Shown here one piece after another: positions 18,236 to 28,094 of a stretch of DNA of 62,900 bases; positions within the stretch are counted from its first letter, which is position 1; the number at the start of each line of letters is the position of its first letter. The notes below the pieces were generated by a model that saw only the letters and a program-made list of their open reading frames with translations, was not told the origin of the DNA and searched no databases. Location: NCBI GenBank assembly GCA_020628175.1, contig JAHDFK010000009.1, positions 1-62,900 of the forward strand. The letters run 5' to 3'. The position numbers and the translations under genes were made by a program. The DNA comes from Wenyingzhuangia sp. GTDB lineage: Bacteria; Bacteroidota; Bacteroidia; Flavobacteriales; Flavobacteriaceae.

Positions 18236-19242
18236 TATCGTAGTACATGACCAGAAGTGTTACCTTCCATTATTGATTTGATTTCTTCTTCAGAACTTGT
18301 GTGTTGATCTCCTTGAATGGTGTGTTTTAATGCAAAAGCGGCAGTTCCAAAATTGATCACATCTTCAGGTTTCCATCCTTTATTTATAGCATGTAAACAA
18401 CCTGCAGCAAAAGCATCTCCAGTTCCAAATCTATCTGTTATCTCTACAGTATAATCGTTTGATGTGATGATATTATTGTCGGAAGCTAAAATAGCAGACA
18501 ATTGATTTTCACTTGCAGAAGCATGATTTCTAATAGTAAAAGCAAGTTGCTTTATGTTAAATTTCTCTTGTGCTTTTTTAGCAGCATCTACCGTTTTTTC
18601 GAAAGCGTTTTGCCCTGAAAAACTCATGTCGTATACATCTGTTAAACTACCAGCATTTCCAAATAATAAATCTGTATGTTTGAGTATTTTATCAAAAATA
18701 ACGCGTGCATCTAAAGGCGATTTCCATAAAGAACGTCTGTAGTTCATGTCAAAAGCAACTTTAACGCCAAGTTTCGAAGCTGTTTCAGCAGCTTTAACAG
18801 TTTCAATAGCACATTGTTCAGATAAAACAGGTGTAATTCCAGATAAGAAAACCCATTTTTTACCTTTTAAAATTTCTTCCCAGTTAAGCTCGTTCTCTTG
18901 TAATTGGCTAATCGCAGAATGTTTTCGATCGTAAATAACACTCGAAGGTCTAATAGAAGATCCTATTTCAATAAAATAAGTTCCAATTCTATCACCTCCA
19001 TAAATAATATGACTCGTATCTATTCCGAACCCACGTAAAGATCCAGAAGCTCCTTCTCCTAGTTGATTGTTAGGAAGTTTTGTTACAAAACTAACGTTGT
19101 TTTTAAGCATCCCTAAAGAGCTTGCTACGTTTGATTCTGAACCTGCAAAATTGACTCCAAATGCTTGTGCCTTGTTTATTTTAGCACCATGATTGCTAGG
19201 GGTTAACCTTAGCATAATTTCTCCAAAAGTTATAAAACTCAT
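18235..19242 (-). CDS. kdgK: 2-keto-3-deoxygluconate kinase (PfkB family)
   Basis: Phosphorylates KDG or a close epimer at C6, feeding the aldolase encoded next. The 335-residue protein has the PfkB layout: N-terminal GEIMLRLTPSNHGAKINKAQAFGVNFAGSESNVASSLG and the C-terminal signature DRFGTGDAFAAGCLHAI with the catalytic Asp. It is flanked directly by the enolase-type gene (10 bases upstream) and eda. Confidence 0.9.
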   Translation of the reverse strand: MSFITFGEIMLRLTPSNHGAKINKAQAFGVNFAGSESNVASSLGMLKNNVSFVTKLPNNQLGEGASGSLRGFGIDTSHIIYGGDRIGTYFIEIGSSIRPSSVIYDRKHSAISQLQENELNWEEILKGKKWVFLSGITPVLSEQCAIETVKAAETASKLGVKVAFDMNYRRSLWKSPLDARVIFDKILKHTDLLFGNAGSLTDVYDMSFSGQNAFEKTVDAAKKAQEKFNIKQLAFTIRNHASASENQLSAILASDNNIITSNDYTVEITDRFGTGDAFAAGCLHAINKGWKPEDVINFGTAAFALKHTIQGDQHTSSEEEIKSIMEGNTSGHVLR

Positions 19243-19251
19243 AGTAGTATA

Positions 19252-20412
19252 TTACCAGTTTGTAAATGATCCATCTTTTTTCCTCAATTGCGGAATTACG
19301 ATTGGTTTAAATTCTCTTTCTATAGCTAACGCTTCGTTAAACTCTACACCCAAACCAGGTGCGTCAGACACTTTGTAACGAGGCCCATCCATTTTTGGTT
19401 GTACAGGATAAAACTCAGGAGCATTTGTTCCCATATATTGCGCAGGTGTGTTAATTTCTTCTAACCAACTAACATTATTACAGGCAGCTAAAACATTAAT
19501 TGTAGCAGATGTACAAATAGGGCCAATTGGGTTGTGAGGCATTAAATCTATATAATTTGTTTCTGCCATGGCAGCCACTTTCATAGATTCTGTAATTCCT
19601 CCTACATTACATACATCAATTCTCGCAAATTGTGTTAAGTTTTTTTCTAAAAACGGTTTAAATTGCCATTTGCTAGAGAATTCTTCACCTATAGCAAAAG
19701 GAATATCAATCATTTTACGAAGATTTTCATAGGCCTCAGGACTTTCATCTCTGATAGGTTCTTCTATAAAATCGATAGTACCTTTTGGCATTTTTTGTAA
19801 AAAAGAATAGGTTTCTGCAGGATTTAGTCTTGAGTGGTAATCAATACCAATTACAATTTCTGAGCCCACTTCTTTACGAAGTTCAATCAACCAATCTGCT
19901 ACTATTGGAATAGATGTTCGAGGTTCAAAAATAGTAGCATCTTCTTGTGATTCAAATTCTGCAGGTGCTAATCGCAACATTTTCCATCCTTCTTTTACAA
20001 GAATTCTAGAATAGTCTAATAATTCTTCTTTGGTAGCAAAACGAACAGAGGCAAAACATTCTATATAATCGCGTTGTTTTCCTCCTAAAAGTTCGTATAC
20101 AGGTACACCTAAGGCTTTTCCTTTGATATCGTACAAAGCAATATCTATAGCAGATATTGCAGCAGTTAATACGCGTCCTCCTTCAAAATATTGACCTCTA
20201 TACAATTCTTGCCAAATGGCTCCAATTTGCCGTGCATCTTTACCTACAAGTAAAGTTTTATAATGTTCTACAGCTCCAACTACAGCCAATTCTCTACCAG
20301 TAATACCAGAAGCACCCCAACCAAAAATTTCGCTGTCGGTTTCTATTTTTATGACCAATTGACTTCCAGACCCCACATTAATAGGGTATGTTTTAATATC
20401 TGTTATTTTCAT
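19252..20412 (-). CDS. Enolase-superfamily sugar-acid dehydratase (galactonate dehydratase type)
   Basis: Mandelate racemase/muconate lactonising family enzyme of 386 residues, predicted to turn an aldonate into a 2-keto-3-deoxy sugar acid for the adjacent kinase. Metal ligands appear as IGIDYHSRL (Asp), FIEEPI (Glu) and AIGEEF (Glu). A late His lies in MPHNPIGPICTSAT, like D-galactonate dehydratases. I start at MKITDIKTYPI rather than nine codons upstream, which would overlap the MFS gene. An alternative is a 3,6-anhydrogalactonate cycloisomerase, also of this superfamily and found in agar- or carrageenan-degrading marine bacteria. Confidence 0.8.
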   Translation of the reverse strand: MKITDIKTYPINVGSGSQLVIKIETDSEIFGWGASGITGRELAVVGAVEHYKTLLVGKDARQIGAIWQELYRGQYFEGGRVLTAAISAIDIALYDIKGKALGVPVYELLGGKQRDYIECFASVRFATKEELLDYSRILVKEGWKMLRLAPAEFESQEDATIFEPRTSIPIVADWLIELRKEVGSEIVIGIDYHSRLNPAETYSFLQKMPKGTIDFIEEPIRDESPEAYENLRKMIDIPFAIGEEFSSKWQFKPFLEKNLTQFARIDVCNVGGITESMKVAAMAETNYIDLMPHNPIGPICTSATINVLAACNNVSWLEEINTPAQYMGTNAPEFYPVQPKMDGPRYKVSDAPGLGVEFNEALAIEREFKPIVIPQLRKKDGSFTNW

Positions 20413-20422
20413 GTTGATAAAA

Positions 20423-21703
20423 TTAAGATTTTGGAACAATTCGTTCTACTTTTCCAATAAGAAATGTGTAAGAAAAGAATCCTAAAAGAGCGATTCCTCC
20501 AATAAAAAATAAAGCAGGTTTAAAGTCTTTTTCATCTGCTAAATATCCAATGGCAATTGGTACAACAACTCCAGCTAATCCTCCAATAAAATTCATACTT
20601 CCTCCAGTCAATCCAATCAGTTTTTTTGGAGCTAATAAGGATACAAATACCCATGCAATACTTGCCAATCCATTTCCGAAAAAAGCAATGGCTAAAAAGG
20701 TAATAATCCAAAAAGTATCGTCTGTGTAGTTTGCCCCAATAATACAAGTTGACATTAACATACCAATAATAATAGGCCCTTTACGTGCAATTTCGTTAGA
20801 ATATCCTTTTTTTACTAATAAGTCAGATGTAAAACCCGAAAGTAAAATACCTGCAAATGCCGCTAGAAACGGAATAGAAGCTAAGAAACCAGACTGTAAG
20901 AAATCTAATCCTCTATATTTTACTAAATAGGTAGGAAACCAAGTTAAAAAGAAAATAGCAGTGGCACCTAAACAAAACTGACCAATATAAATACCCCATA
21001 ATTTTCTGTAACTAAATACTTCCTTTAAGTCAGATAGATTAAATTTTTCGGTTTCTACTTTTGCTTTTCCAGGGGTTTCTACCAAACCACCACCATCTTT
21101 AATATGCTGTAATTCTGCAGCATTTACTCCTTTATGATTCTTAGGATCTCTATAAAATATATACCAAATCAATGCCCAAACAATTCCTATAATACCCGAT
21201 ATGATGAACAAACCTCTCCATCCCATATGTGCTTGAATAGCGGTTAATACAGGAGTTAAAAAAGCTAAACCTAAAAATTGACCTGATGTGTAAATGGCAA
21301 TAGCAGACGCACGTTCGTTTTCTGGAAACCATTTTGAAACAACTAAATTGTTGATAGGGTAAGATGGAGCTTCAAAAACACCAATACTAGCTCTTAGTCC
21401 TATCAATGCAGCAAAAGAGCTAATCATCCCTTGAAAAAGAGTAGCAATAGACCAGAATCCCATAATTATTGGGTATAAAAAACGTGTTTTAATTTTGTCA
21501 GCCATAATTCCACCAGGAATTTGCAATATTGCATAAGTCCACGCAAAGGCAGAAAAAACATACCCCATTTGAACTGAACTCAATTCTAACTCTTCACTAA
21601 GAGCAAAGGCTGCTACAGAAATATTACTTCTATCTAAATAGTTAATCACCACTGTAATAAATACCATAGAAAGTATTCCGTAGCGTTTTTTTGTTTGTTT
21701 CAT
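20423..21703 (-). CDS. MFS transporter, anion:cation symporter family (hexonate/hexuronate type)
   Basis: Twelve-helix inner-membrane transporter of 426 residues. The N-terminal MVFITVVINYLDRSNISVAAFAL is typical of ACS-family sugar-acid carriers (ExuT/DgoT/GudP), followed by QIPGGIMADK and GVFEAPSYPINNLVVSKWFPENERASA. As first gene of the operon, it would import the aldonate processed by the enolase-type enzyme, kinase and aldolase. Confidence 0.9.
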   Translation of the reverse strand: MKQTKKRYGILSMVFITVVINYLDRSNISVAAFALSEELELSSVQMGYVFSAFAWTYAILQIPGGIMADKIKTRFLYPIIMGFWSIATLFQGMISSFAALIGLRASIGVFEAPSYPINNLVVSKWFPENERASAIAIYTSGQFLGLAFLTPVLTAIQAHMGWRGLFIISGIIGIVWALIWYIFYRDPKNHKGVNAAELQHIKDGGGLVETPGKAKVETEKFNLSDLKEVFSYRKLWGIYIGQFCLGATAIFFLTWFPTYLVKYRGLDFLQSGFLASIPFLAAFAGILLSGFTSDLLVKKGYSNEIARKGPIIIGMLMSTCIIGANYTDDTFWIITFLAIAFFGNGLASIAWVFVSLLAPKKLIGLTGGSMNFIGGLAGVVVPIAIGYLADEKDFKPALFFIGGIALLGFFSYTFLIGKVERIVPKS

Positions 21704-21788
21704 CTTAAAATTTTATGCATTCAGGCCATAAATATATAAAATAATAAAAGCTAAACTATTTTTATTTTAAATGTGTTTTTAATAAAAC

Positions 21789-21825
21789 AACATATGTTAT
21801 TGTGTTTTTATTTAGAACATATGTT
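21789..21825. promoter_or_regulatory. Paired palindromic operator upstream of the sugar-acid operon
   Basis: The 10-base palindrome AACATATGTT occurs twice, at 21789-21798 and 21816-21825. The copies start 27 bases apart, 86-122 bases upstream of the MFS start codon. Tandem palindromes of this kind are typical sites for a dimeric repressor (GntR, LacI or similar). No such regulator gene lies beside the operon. Confidence 0.6.
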
Positions 21826-21927
21826 TAACCTTAAAACTATTTTTTGTTGCAATAAAACCTTTCGATAAAATAATTCTCTCTGGTTAAAATAGGGTGTGTA
21901 TTATTTTAAATAAATCTAAATAGTTTA

Positions 21928-21935
21928 TATATTTG
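21928..21935 (+). promoter_or_regulatory. -7 box of the feo operon
   Basis: TATATTTG fits the TAnnTTTG consensus exactly. It overlaps the only upstream in-frame TTG, which supports starting FeoA at 22020. The resulting leader contains a hairpin, CATTCTG at 21954-21960 with CAGAATG at 21972-21978. Confidence 0.5.
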
Positions 21936-22019
21936 CGCAAGTTTAAAAATGAGCATTCTGCATATTTGAAACAGAATGTTTGCCAAAGAGGTGAAACTTT
22001 GTACCAACATCAAAAAAAT

Positions 22020-22253
22020 ATGATATCGACTACGACAGTTGCAGATTTACAAAGAGGAGATAGGGCTATCATAAAAAGCTTTAATGAAACAGATGTTCCT
22101 TTAAAGTTGATGGAAATGGGCTGTATTGAAGGAAACTACGTAGAGGTATTACAGAGAGCTCCTATGCAAGATCCTTTATATTTAAATATTAGTGGTACTT
22201 ACTTAGCAATTCGATTAGAAGTAGCTTCGAAAATTTTAGTAGAAAAATTATGA
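22020..22253 (+). CDS. feoA: Ferrous iron transport protein A
   Basis: A 77-residue SH3-like cytoplasmic partner of FeoB. It shows the FeoA pattern TVADLQRGDRAIIKSF, LKLMEMGCIEGNYVEVLQRAPMQDPLYLNISGTYLAIRLEVASKI. An upstream TTG would add 29 residues but coincides with the promoter box, so the internal ATG is chosen. It overlaps feoB by 4 bases. Confidence 0.9.
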   Translation: MISTTTVADLQRGDRAIIKSFNETDVPLKLMEMGCIEGNYVEVLQRAPMQDPLYLNISGTYLAIRLEVASKILVEKL

Positions 22254-24214
22254 GCGATATTAAAGTAGCTTTAATTGGAAATCCTAATACAGGTAAGACT
22301 TCTTTATTTAATAGAATTACTGGATTAAATCAAAAAGTAGGGAATTATCCAGGGATTACTGTAGATAAAAAGATAGGGTATACTAAAATTAATGATGAAA
22401 CCTCTGCTAAAATTATTGATTTACCGGGTACATACAGCTTAAATGCATCTTCTTTAGATGAAGATGTTGCGGTGAAAGTGTTATCAGATAAAACGAATAA
22501 GTATTATCCTGATGTTGTTGTTGTGGTTGCGGATATTGAAAACTTAAAGAGGAATCTTTTTATTTATACACAAATTAAAGATTTAGGAATTCCGACCATA
22601 TTGGCAATTAATATGGTAGATCAAATGGCTATAAAAGGAATTGATATTGATATTCCGAAAATGGAGGCTTTGTTAGAAACAAAAATTGCTTTGGTGAGTT
22701 CGAAGCAAAATAAAGGAATTTCACATTTAAAAAAGCTAATAGCTTCTTATGGTTCTTTAAGTATACAACCGTGTTTTAAAGATGAAGAAACCGTTTTATC
22801 GAAATTAACAAAAGATGAAAAGAAGAAACATCATTTAGAAACTGTGAGACGTTATCAGTTTTTAAAATTGGTATTAGAGAGTACGTATACTAAAGATCCT
22901 CAAAACGCGAAAGATATACGAACACTTTTAGACAGAATACTTATTCATAAAGTATATGGGTATTTAGTATTTTTTGTAATTCTATTTGTTGTTTTTCAAG
23001 CCTTGTTCTCATGGTCTGCCATTCCAATGGATTTTATAGATAGTACTTTTGCTTTGTTGTCTGAAAAAGCCAGAGCCTTTTTACCAGCGGGAATTTTTAC
23101 AGATTTGTTAGCAGAAGGAATTATTCCTGGTATTGGGGGAGTTGTTATTTTTATACCACAAATAGCATTTTTATTTTTATTTACCTCTGTTTTAGAAGAA
23201 AGTGGTTACATGAGTCGCGTTGTGTTTCTAATGGATAGAATTATGCGAAAGTTTGGATTGAGTGGTAAGAGTATTGTGCCTTTAATATCTGGTACAGCAT
23301 GTGCTATACCTGCAATTATGGCGGCCCGTAATATAGAAAATTGGAAAGAACGACTGATCACAATATTAGTAACTCCTTTTACTACGTGTTCGGCAAGATT
23401 GCCAGTGTATGCCATTATTATTGCTCTGATAATACCATCTGAGGCAACTTTTTTGAGTTTTAATGTACAAGGTTTGTTGTTAATGGGCTTGTACTTGTTA
23501 GGATTTGTAACGGCAATTGTAGCGGCAGCTATTTTAGATAAGTATTTAAAAATAGTATCAAAATCTTATTTTGTAGTAGAAATGCCTGATTATAGGCTGC
23601 CAATGTTAAAAAATGTGGCTTACAATGTGTTAGAAAAAACAAAAGCTTTTGTTTTAGAAGCTGGTAAAATTATATTAGCAGTTTCTGTGTTGTTATGGGT
23701 ACTAGCGTCTTATGGGCCAGGAAATGACTTACAAAATGCAGAAACTGTTGTGAAAGAACAGTTTCAAAATCAAAGTGATGAAATTATACAAAGTGAAATT
23801 GCATCGTACAAATTAGAGCATTCGTATATAGGAATTATGGGTAAGTTTATAGAACCTGTTATAAAACCTCTGGGTTACGATTGGAAGATAGGAGTTGCTG
23901 TAATTACCTCTTTTGCAGCTAGAGAAGTATTTGTAGGTACTTTGGCGACCATTTATAGTGTTGGGAGTGAAGAAGAATCGACAATAAAAGAACGAATGAG
24001 AAACGAGGTTTTTCAAGACTCTAAAAAACCAGTTTATTCCTTTGCTACGGGGATTTCTATTTTACTTTTTTATGCTTTTGCAATGCAATGTATGAGTACA
24101 ATAGCTATTGTAAAAAGAGAAACCAATGGTTGGAAATGGCCTATTGTTCAAACCTTCGTTATGTCTGGTTTGGCATACATCACAGCGCTTGTGGCATATC
24201 AACTATTAAAATAA
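22250..24214 (+). CDS. feoB: Ferrous iron transport protein B
   Basis: Inner-membrane Fe(II) transporter with an N-terminal G domain. In 654 residues it shows G1 GNPNTGKTS, G3 DLPGTYSL, and G4 NMVD (I see NMVD rather than NKxD, as is usual for FeoB). Gate motifs follow: GISGTACAIPAI-type (VPLISGTACAIPAIMAAR) and FTTCSARLPVYA. The C-terminal Gate 2 region has SFAAREVFVGTL. It is coupled to feoA and followed by a tiny Cys-rich membrane protein. Confidence 0.95.
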   Translation: MSDIKVALIGNPNTGKTSLFNRITGLNQKVGNYPGITVDKKIGYTKINDETSAKIIDLPGTYSLNASSLDEDVAVKVLSDKTNKYYPDVVVVVADIENLKRNLFIYTQIKDLGIPTILAINMVDQMAIKGIDIDIPKMEALLETKIALVSSKQNKGISHLKKLIASYGSLSIQPCFKDEETVLSKLTKDEKKKHHLETVRRYQFLKLVLESTYTKDPQNAKDIRTLLDRILIHKVYGYLVFFVILFVVFQALFSWSAIPMDFIDSTFALLSEKARAFLPAGIFTDLLAEGIIPGIGGVVIFIPQIAFLFLFTSVLEESGYMSRVVFLMDRIMRKFGLSGKSIVPLISGTACAIPAIMAARNIENWKERLITILVTPFTTCSARLPVYAIIIALIIPSEATFLSFNVQGLLLMGLYLLGFVTAIVAAAILDKYLKIVSKSYFVVEMPDYRLPMLKNVAYNVLEKTKAFVLEAGKIILAVSVLLWVLASYGPGNDLQNAETVVKEQFQNQSDEIIQSEIASYKLEHSYIGIMGKFIEPVIKPLGYDWKIGVAVITSFAAREVFVGTLATIYSVGSEEESTIKERMRNEVFQDSKKPVYSFATGISILLFYAFAMQCMSTIAIVKRETNGWKWPIVQTFVMSGLAYITALVAYQLLK

Positions 24215-24217
24215 AGT

Positions 24218-24337
24218 ATGATGATTCAGAATATTCTAACAATAGGTATTATAGCTGTAGCCATATATATATTATATGCTAAATTTTTAAAAAAGAATAC
24301 TAAAAACAGTTGCGGTTCCGGTTGTGATTGTAAATAA
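24218..24337 (+). CDS. FeoB-associated Cys-rich membrane protein
   Basis: A 39-residue protein with one membrane helix (ILTIGIIAVAIYILYAKFL) and a cysteine tail CGSGCDCK. It starts 3 bases after feoB. This architecture matches the small FeoB-associated Cys-rich family (PF12669 type), thought to assist FeoB, perhaps by binding iron or sensing redox state. It ends at a strong terminator. Confidence 0.85.
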   Translation: MMIQNILTIGIIAVAIYILYAKFLKKNTKNSCGSGCDCK

Positions 24338-24374
24338 AAAGAAGACTTTCGTTAAACGAAAGTCTTCTTTTTTT
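24336..24374. terminator. Bidirectional terminator between feo and the stress-protein gene
   Basis: AAAAAGAAGACTTTCG pairs with CGAAAGTCTTCTTTTTTT around TTAA. It ends both convergent genes. Confidence 0.85.
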
Positions 24375-25203
24375 AAATTAAAAATGTAATTACAGGGCGC
24401 TGCGATTTTTCTGCCAAATTGAGTGAAACACTTTGATTGAAAAATTTAGAAATTGTAGACTTACCATGAGTGGCAATACTTATCAAATTACATTTATGTT
24501 TTTTAGCATAGTACTTTACACCATTCAAAACATTGTAATCATCGTAATTTTCAAAACAATCTAAGTTGTTTAAATGACCATCCGCGCGTAATAAGAAATC
24601 TTTGAAACGATTGTCCATTTCAGCTGTAGATACAAATCCGCTATCAGGCGTATTGATGAATAATAATTTAGGTCGTATGTTAATTTCGCTAAAGAATTTT
24701 TGAGCTCTTCGATATGCATCCACTGTATCGAGTTTAAAATTACTAACGTAAATTGCTTTTTCAAAATCAATATTTGGTATTTCATCTTTTACAACCAATA
24801 CAGGTGTTTTTGAGTTTCGAATTACTTTCTCGGTATTAGAACCTAAAAACGGGCCATTGTTGTGATTTTCTCCATGAGAACCCATTACGATTAAAGAAGA
24901 GTCGTATTCTTTAGCAATAGTTCCTATATCTGGAAACAGCGTGTAATGTTTTACTAAAACTTTGATGTCAATATTGTTTAGGTATTTTTTATTTAAAAAA
25001 TCATGCATCTTTTTTTCTGCTAATTTTAACATAAACACGATGGCCTGATTATTGGCAGTGTTTTGTGTAGCATATCCTGTTGGCATTTCAAGCATGTGTA
25101 TTAAAATTAACGAGGCTTTATACTTTAAAGCTAGTTTTGCAGCTGTTTTAAGGGCAAACTCAGAATAAACAGAAAAATCTACGGGTATAATTATATTTTT
25201 CAT
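24373..25203 (-). CDS. Universal stress protein, two-domain
   Basis: A 276-residue cytoplasmic protein with two UspA folds. The first begins IIPVDFSVYSEFALKTAAKLA and contains LIVMGSHGENHNNGPFLGSNTEKVIRNSKTPVLVV, the nucleotide-binding glycine motif. The second half is degenerate but keeps LISIATHGKSTISKFFNQSVSLNLAEKSQRPVITFLI. Members often accumulate under stress; the ligand is not determined. Confidence 0.88.
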   Translation of the reverse strand: MKNIIIPVDFSVYSEFALKTAAKLALKYKASLILIHMLEMPTGYATQNTANNQAIVFMLKLAEKKMHDFLNKKYLNNIDIKVLVKHYTLFPDIGTIAKEYDSSLIVMGSHGENHNNGPFLGSNTEKVIRNSKTPVLVVKDEIPNIDFEKAIYVSNFKLDTVDAYRRAQKFFSEINIRPKLLFINTPDSGFVSTAEMDNRFKDFLLRADGHLNNLDCFENYDDYNVLNGVKYYAKKHKCNLISIATHGKSTISKFFNQSVSLNLAEKSQRPVITFLI

Positions 25204-25319
25204 AAGGCAAAGAGTTTAATGATTAGTCTAAATAATTTACGAAAAATCACGCAGAAAAGCAAGGAAACACTTGGGGTAAATATTTTTTATAAATTAAACA
25301 TAACAAGGTATAAATGTTG

Positions 25320-25327
25320 TATATTTG
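25320..25327 (+). promoter_or_regulatory. -7 box of guaB
   Basis: TATATTTG, an exact TAnnTTTG match, 25 bases before the chosen ATG. It overlaps the region a longer upstream start would need, supporting the internal start codon. Confidence 0.5.
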
Positions 25328-25352
25328 CATGCAATTAAATCATAAATTGCAA

Positions 25353-26816
25353 ATGTCTACAACAAAAGTTATTTCTGAAGGATTAACATACGATGACGTA
25401 TTATTAGTTCCAGCTTATTCTGAAGTATTACCTAATACAGTTTCGATTAAGTCAAAATTTACAAGAAATATTCCGTTAAACACCCCAATAATTTCTGCTG
25501 CTATGGATACAGTAACAGAAGGAAGAATGGCAATTGCGATTGCTAGAGAAGGAGGTATTGGTGTGATTCATAAAAATATGTCTATTGAAGAACAAGCGAA
25601 GCAAGTTAAAAAAGTAAAGCGTTCTGAAGCAGGTATGATTTTAGAGCCTGTTACCATTACTGCAGATCAAACTGTATATGATGCAAACTTATTGATGAGA
25701 GAGCATAAAATAGGGGGGATTCCTGTAGTTGATACAGAAGGAGTTTTAAAAGGGATTGTAACGAATAGAGATTTGCGTTTTGAAAAAAATAGAAATAGAA
25801 TCATTTCAGAAGTAATGACTTCTAAAGATTTGGTTACTGTTTCTTCTGGAACTTCATTAAAAGAAGCAGAGGTTATTTTACAAGACAACAAAGTAGAGAA
25901 ATTACCAATTGTTGATGACGCAAACAAATTAGTTGGATTGATCACTTTTAGAGATATTGTTAAAGTACGCGAAAATCCGGAGGCTAACAAAGATGAGTAT
26001 GGTAGATTACGTGTGGCTGCTGCCATAGGTGTTACCGATGATTGTTTAGATAGAGTAAAAGCTTTGGTTGAAGAAGGTGTTGATGCTGTAGTTTTAGATT
26101 CTGCACACGGACATTCTATTAATATTTTAAATAAATTAAAAGAAGTAAAAGCTGCTTTTCCAAATTTAGATGTAGTGGCAGGTAATATTGTAACGGCTAA
26201 AGCTGCTTTAGATTTGGTAGCTGCTGGAGCAGACGGTGTAAAAGTAGGTATTGGACCAGGTTCTATTTGTACGACACGTGTAGTTGCAGGTGTAGGGTAT
26301 CCACAGTTGTCTGCTGTAATGCAAGTATCAGAAGCGTTACAAGGTACAGGGGTTCCTGTAATTGCAGATGGAGGTGTACGTTATACTGGAGATATACCTA
26401 AGGCAATTGCAGCCGGAGCAGATTCTGTGATGTTAGGTTCTTTATTAGCCGGTACGAAAGAAGCACCAGGAGAGGTGATTTTGTTCAACGGAAGAAGATT
26501 CAAATCATACAGAGGTATGGGGTCTGTAGAAGCTATGAAAAAAGGTTCGAAAGATAGATATTTCCAAGGTGATGAAGATAATAGTAAAAAATTAGTGCCC
26601 GAGGGTATTGAAGGTAGAGTGCCTTATAAAGGAGAGTTGTATGAAACAATGCATCAGTTTATTGGTGGTCTGAGAGCGGGTATGGGATATTGTGGTGCTG
26701 CTACAATAGAAGATCAAAAATCTGCAGAATTCGTAAGAATTACAGCTTCAGGAATTGCAGAAAGCCATCCGCACGATGTGACAATTACAAAAGAAGCGCC
26801 TAATTATTCAAGATAA
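25353..26816 (+). CDS. guaB: Inosine-5'-monophosphate dehydrogenase
   Basis: Oxidises IMP to XMP with NAD+, the committed step to GMP. The 487-residue protein starts [27 protein letters not shown]; two CBS domains are inserted at about 95-215. The active-site loop [17 protein letters not shown] carries the catalytic Cys, with [23 protein letters not shown] and the flap RYRGMGS-equivalent ([19 protein letters not shown]) following. It is transcribed alone and ends at a terminator. Confidence 0.97.
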   Translation: MSTTKVISEGLTYDDVLLVPAYSEVLPNTVSIKSKFTRNIPLNTPIISAAMDTVTEGRMAIAIAREGGIGVIHKNMSIEEQAKQVKKVKRSEAGMILEPVTITADQTVYDANLLMREHKIGGIPVVDTEGVLKGIVTNRDLRFEKNRNRIISEVMTSKDLVTVSSGTSLKEAEVILQDNKVEKLPIVDDANKLVGLITFRDIVKVRENPEANKDEYGRLRVAAAIGVTDDCLDRVKALVEEGVDAVVLDSAHGHSINILNKLKEVKAAFPNLDVVAGNIVTAKAALDLVAAGADGVKVGIGPGSICTTRVVAGVGYPQLSAVMQVSEALQGTGVPVIADGGVRYTGDIPKAIAAGADSVMLGSLLAGTKEAPGEVILFNGRRFKSYRGMGSVEAMKKGSKDRYFQGDEDNSKKLVPEGIEGRVPYKGELYETMHQFIGGLRAGMGYCGAATIEDQKSAEFVRITASGIAESHPHDVTITKEAPNYSR

Positions 26817-26840
26817 TTAAGCTGAAATATATAATAAATC

Positions 26841-26868
26841 AACCACCTAGTATTTAGGTGGTTTTTTT
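26841..26868 (+). terminator. Terminator of guaB
   Basis: AACCACCTA pairs with TAGGTGGTT, followed by a T run. Confidence 0.8.
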
Positions 26869-26915
26869 ATATCTTTTACCGTCGGTTTTAATTTAAATTT
26901 TACAGTAAAATTACA

Positions 26916-28091
26916 ATGAATTATATTCTTTTCGATGGTGCAGTTCGTGAGGCACTATTTCCGTTTACTTTTACAAGACCTGTTGCAGATATAAGGGTTG
27001 GAATCTTAACCATTAGAGAAAAATGGGAGCGTTTTTTAAGATTGACAACCACTACTTTAACAGAAGAATATTTAGAAGAAAAATATCCGATGTTAGAATT
27101 TGAGCAAAATATTTTTATTGATGCGAGCTATCTTCCTAACGAAGCATTTTTTACGGCTGTAAAAGGATTAAAGAAAAACCAAGCTGTTTTTTGTGAAGGA
27201 GAAGTACTTGCGTTTTATAGTGAACAAGATCAAGAAGAAATAGATTTTGACTTATATGAAGCTATAGAGGTAGAAAATGTAAAAAAAATCTATCATAAGT
27301 GGGATTTGTTTTTGTTGAACGCTTATGCAATAAACCAAGATTACAAATTACTTACGCAAGACGAAATTTCAGAACCGATACCGAGTCATGTTTATGCAGT
27401 TAACAAAGAACAAATTTTTATAGAGCCTGGAGTTGTACTGAATAGTTGTGTACTAAATGCGAGTGATGGACCCATTTATATTGCTAAAAACGCAGTTGTT
27501 TTAGATGGTGCCCTAATAAGAGGTCCTTTTTCTTTAGGAGAAGGGGCTGTGTTAAAAATGGGCGCCAAAATTTATGGAGCTACAACCATTGGTCCAAATT
27601 GTAAAATTGGAGGAGAAGTTAAAAATAGTGTTGTTTTTGGAAATTCAAACAAAGGACATGAAGGGTATTTAGGGAATTCTGTGGTTGGAGAATGGTGTAA
27701 TTTTGGAGCAGACACCAATGTGTCGAATTTAAAAAACACGTACAGTTCGGTTAGGTTGTGGAATTATGAACAGGAGGAGTATGAAAAAACGGAACAAGTG
27801 TTTTGTGGGTTGATGATGGCCGATCATAGTAAAACAAGTATCAATACAATGTTTAATACAGGCACGGTTGTTGGTGTTAGTGTCAATGTGTTTGGAGCAA
27901 ATACACCAGAAAAATTTGTGCCTTCGTTTAGTTGGTCTGGAAATAAGGTACAAGATGTATACAATTTAAAAAAAGCATTAAGAACGGCTAAAAAAATGAT
28001 GCAATTATCCGGAGAAGAAATTTCGGAACAGGATATTAAAATATTAACACATGTATTTGAAATAACAAAAAAGTACAGAGAAAAAATATAG
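26916..28091 (+). CDS. GlmU-like sugar nucleotidyltransferase family protein
   Basis: A 391-residue protein of the Bacteroidota GlmU-like family. The N-terminal MNYILFDGAVREALFPFTFTRPVADIRVGILTIREKWE resembles a nucleotidyltransferase start with an atypical loop. The C-terminal half carries left-handed beta-helix hexapeptide repeats (VVLDGALIRGPFSLGEGAVLKMGAKIYGATTIGPNCKIGGEVKNSVVFGNSNKGHEGYLGNS). It precedes apt by 3 bases. The real substrate is uncertain because classic GlmU motifs are only partly kept. Confidence 0.75.
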   Translation: MNYILFDGAVREALFPFTFTRPVADIRVGILTIREKWERFLRLTTTTLTEEYLEEKYPMLEFEQNIFIDASYLPNEAFFTAVKGLKKNQAVFCEGEVLAFYSEQDQEEIDFDLYEAIEVENVKKIYHKWDLFLLNAYAINQDYKLLTQDEISEPIPSHVYAVNKEQIFIEPGVVLNSCVLNASDGPIYIAKNAVVLDGALIRGPFSLGEGAVLKMGAKIYGATTIGPNCKIGGEVKNSVVFGNSNKGHEGYLGNSVVGEWCNFGADTNVSNLKNTYSSVRLWNYEQEEYEKTEQVFCGLMMADHSKTSINTMFNTGTVVGVSVNVFGANTPEKFVPSFSWSGNKVQDVYNLKKALRTAKKMMQLSGEEISEQDIKILTHVFEITKKYREKI

Positions 28092-28094
28092 AAA

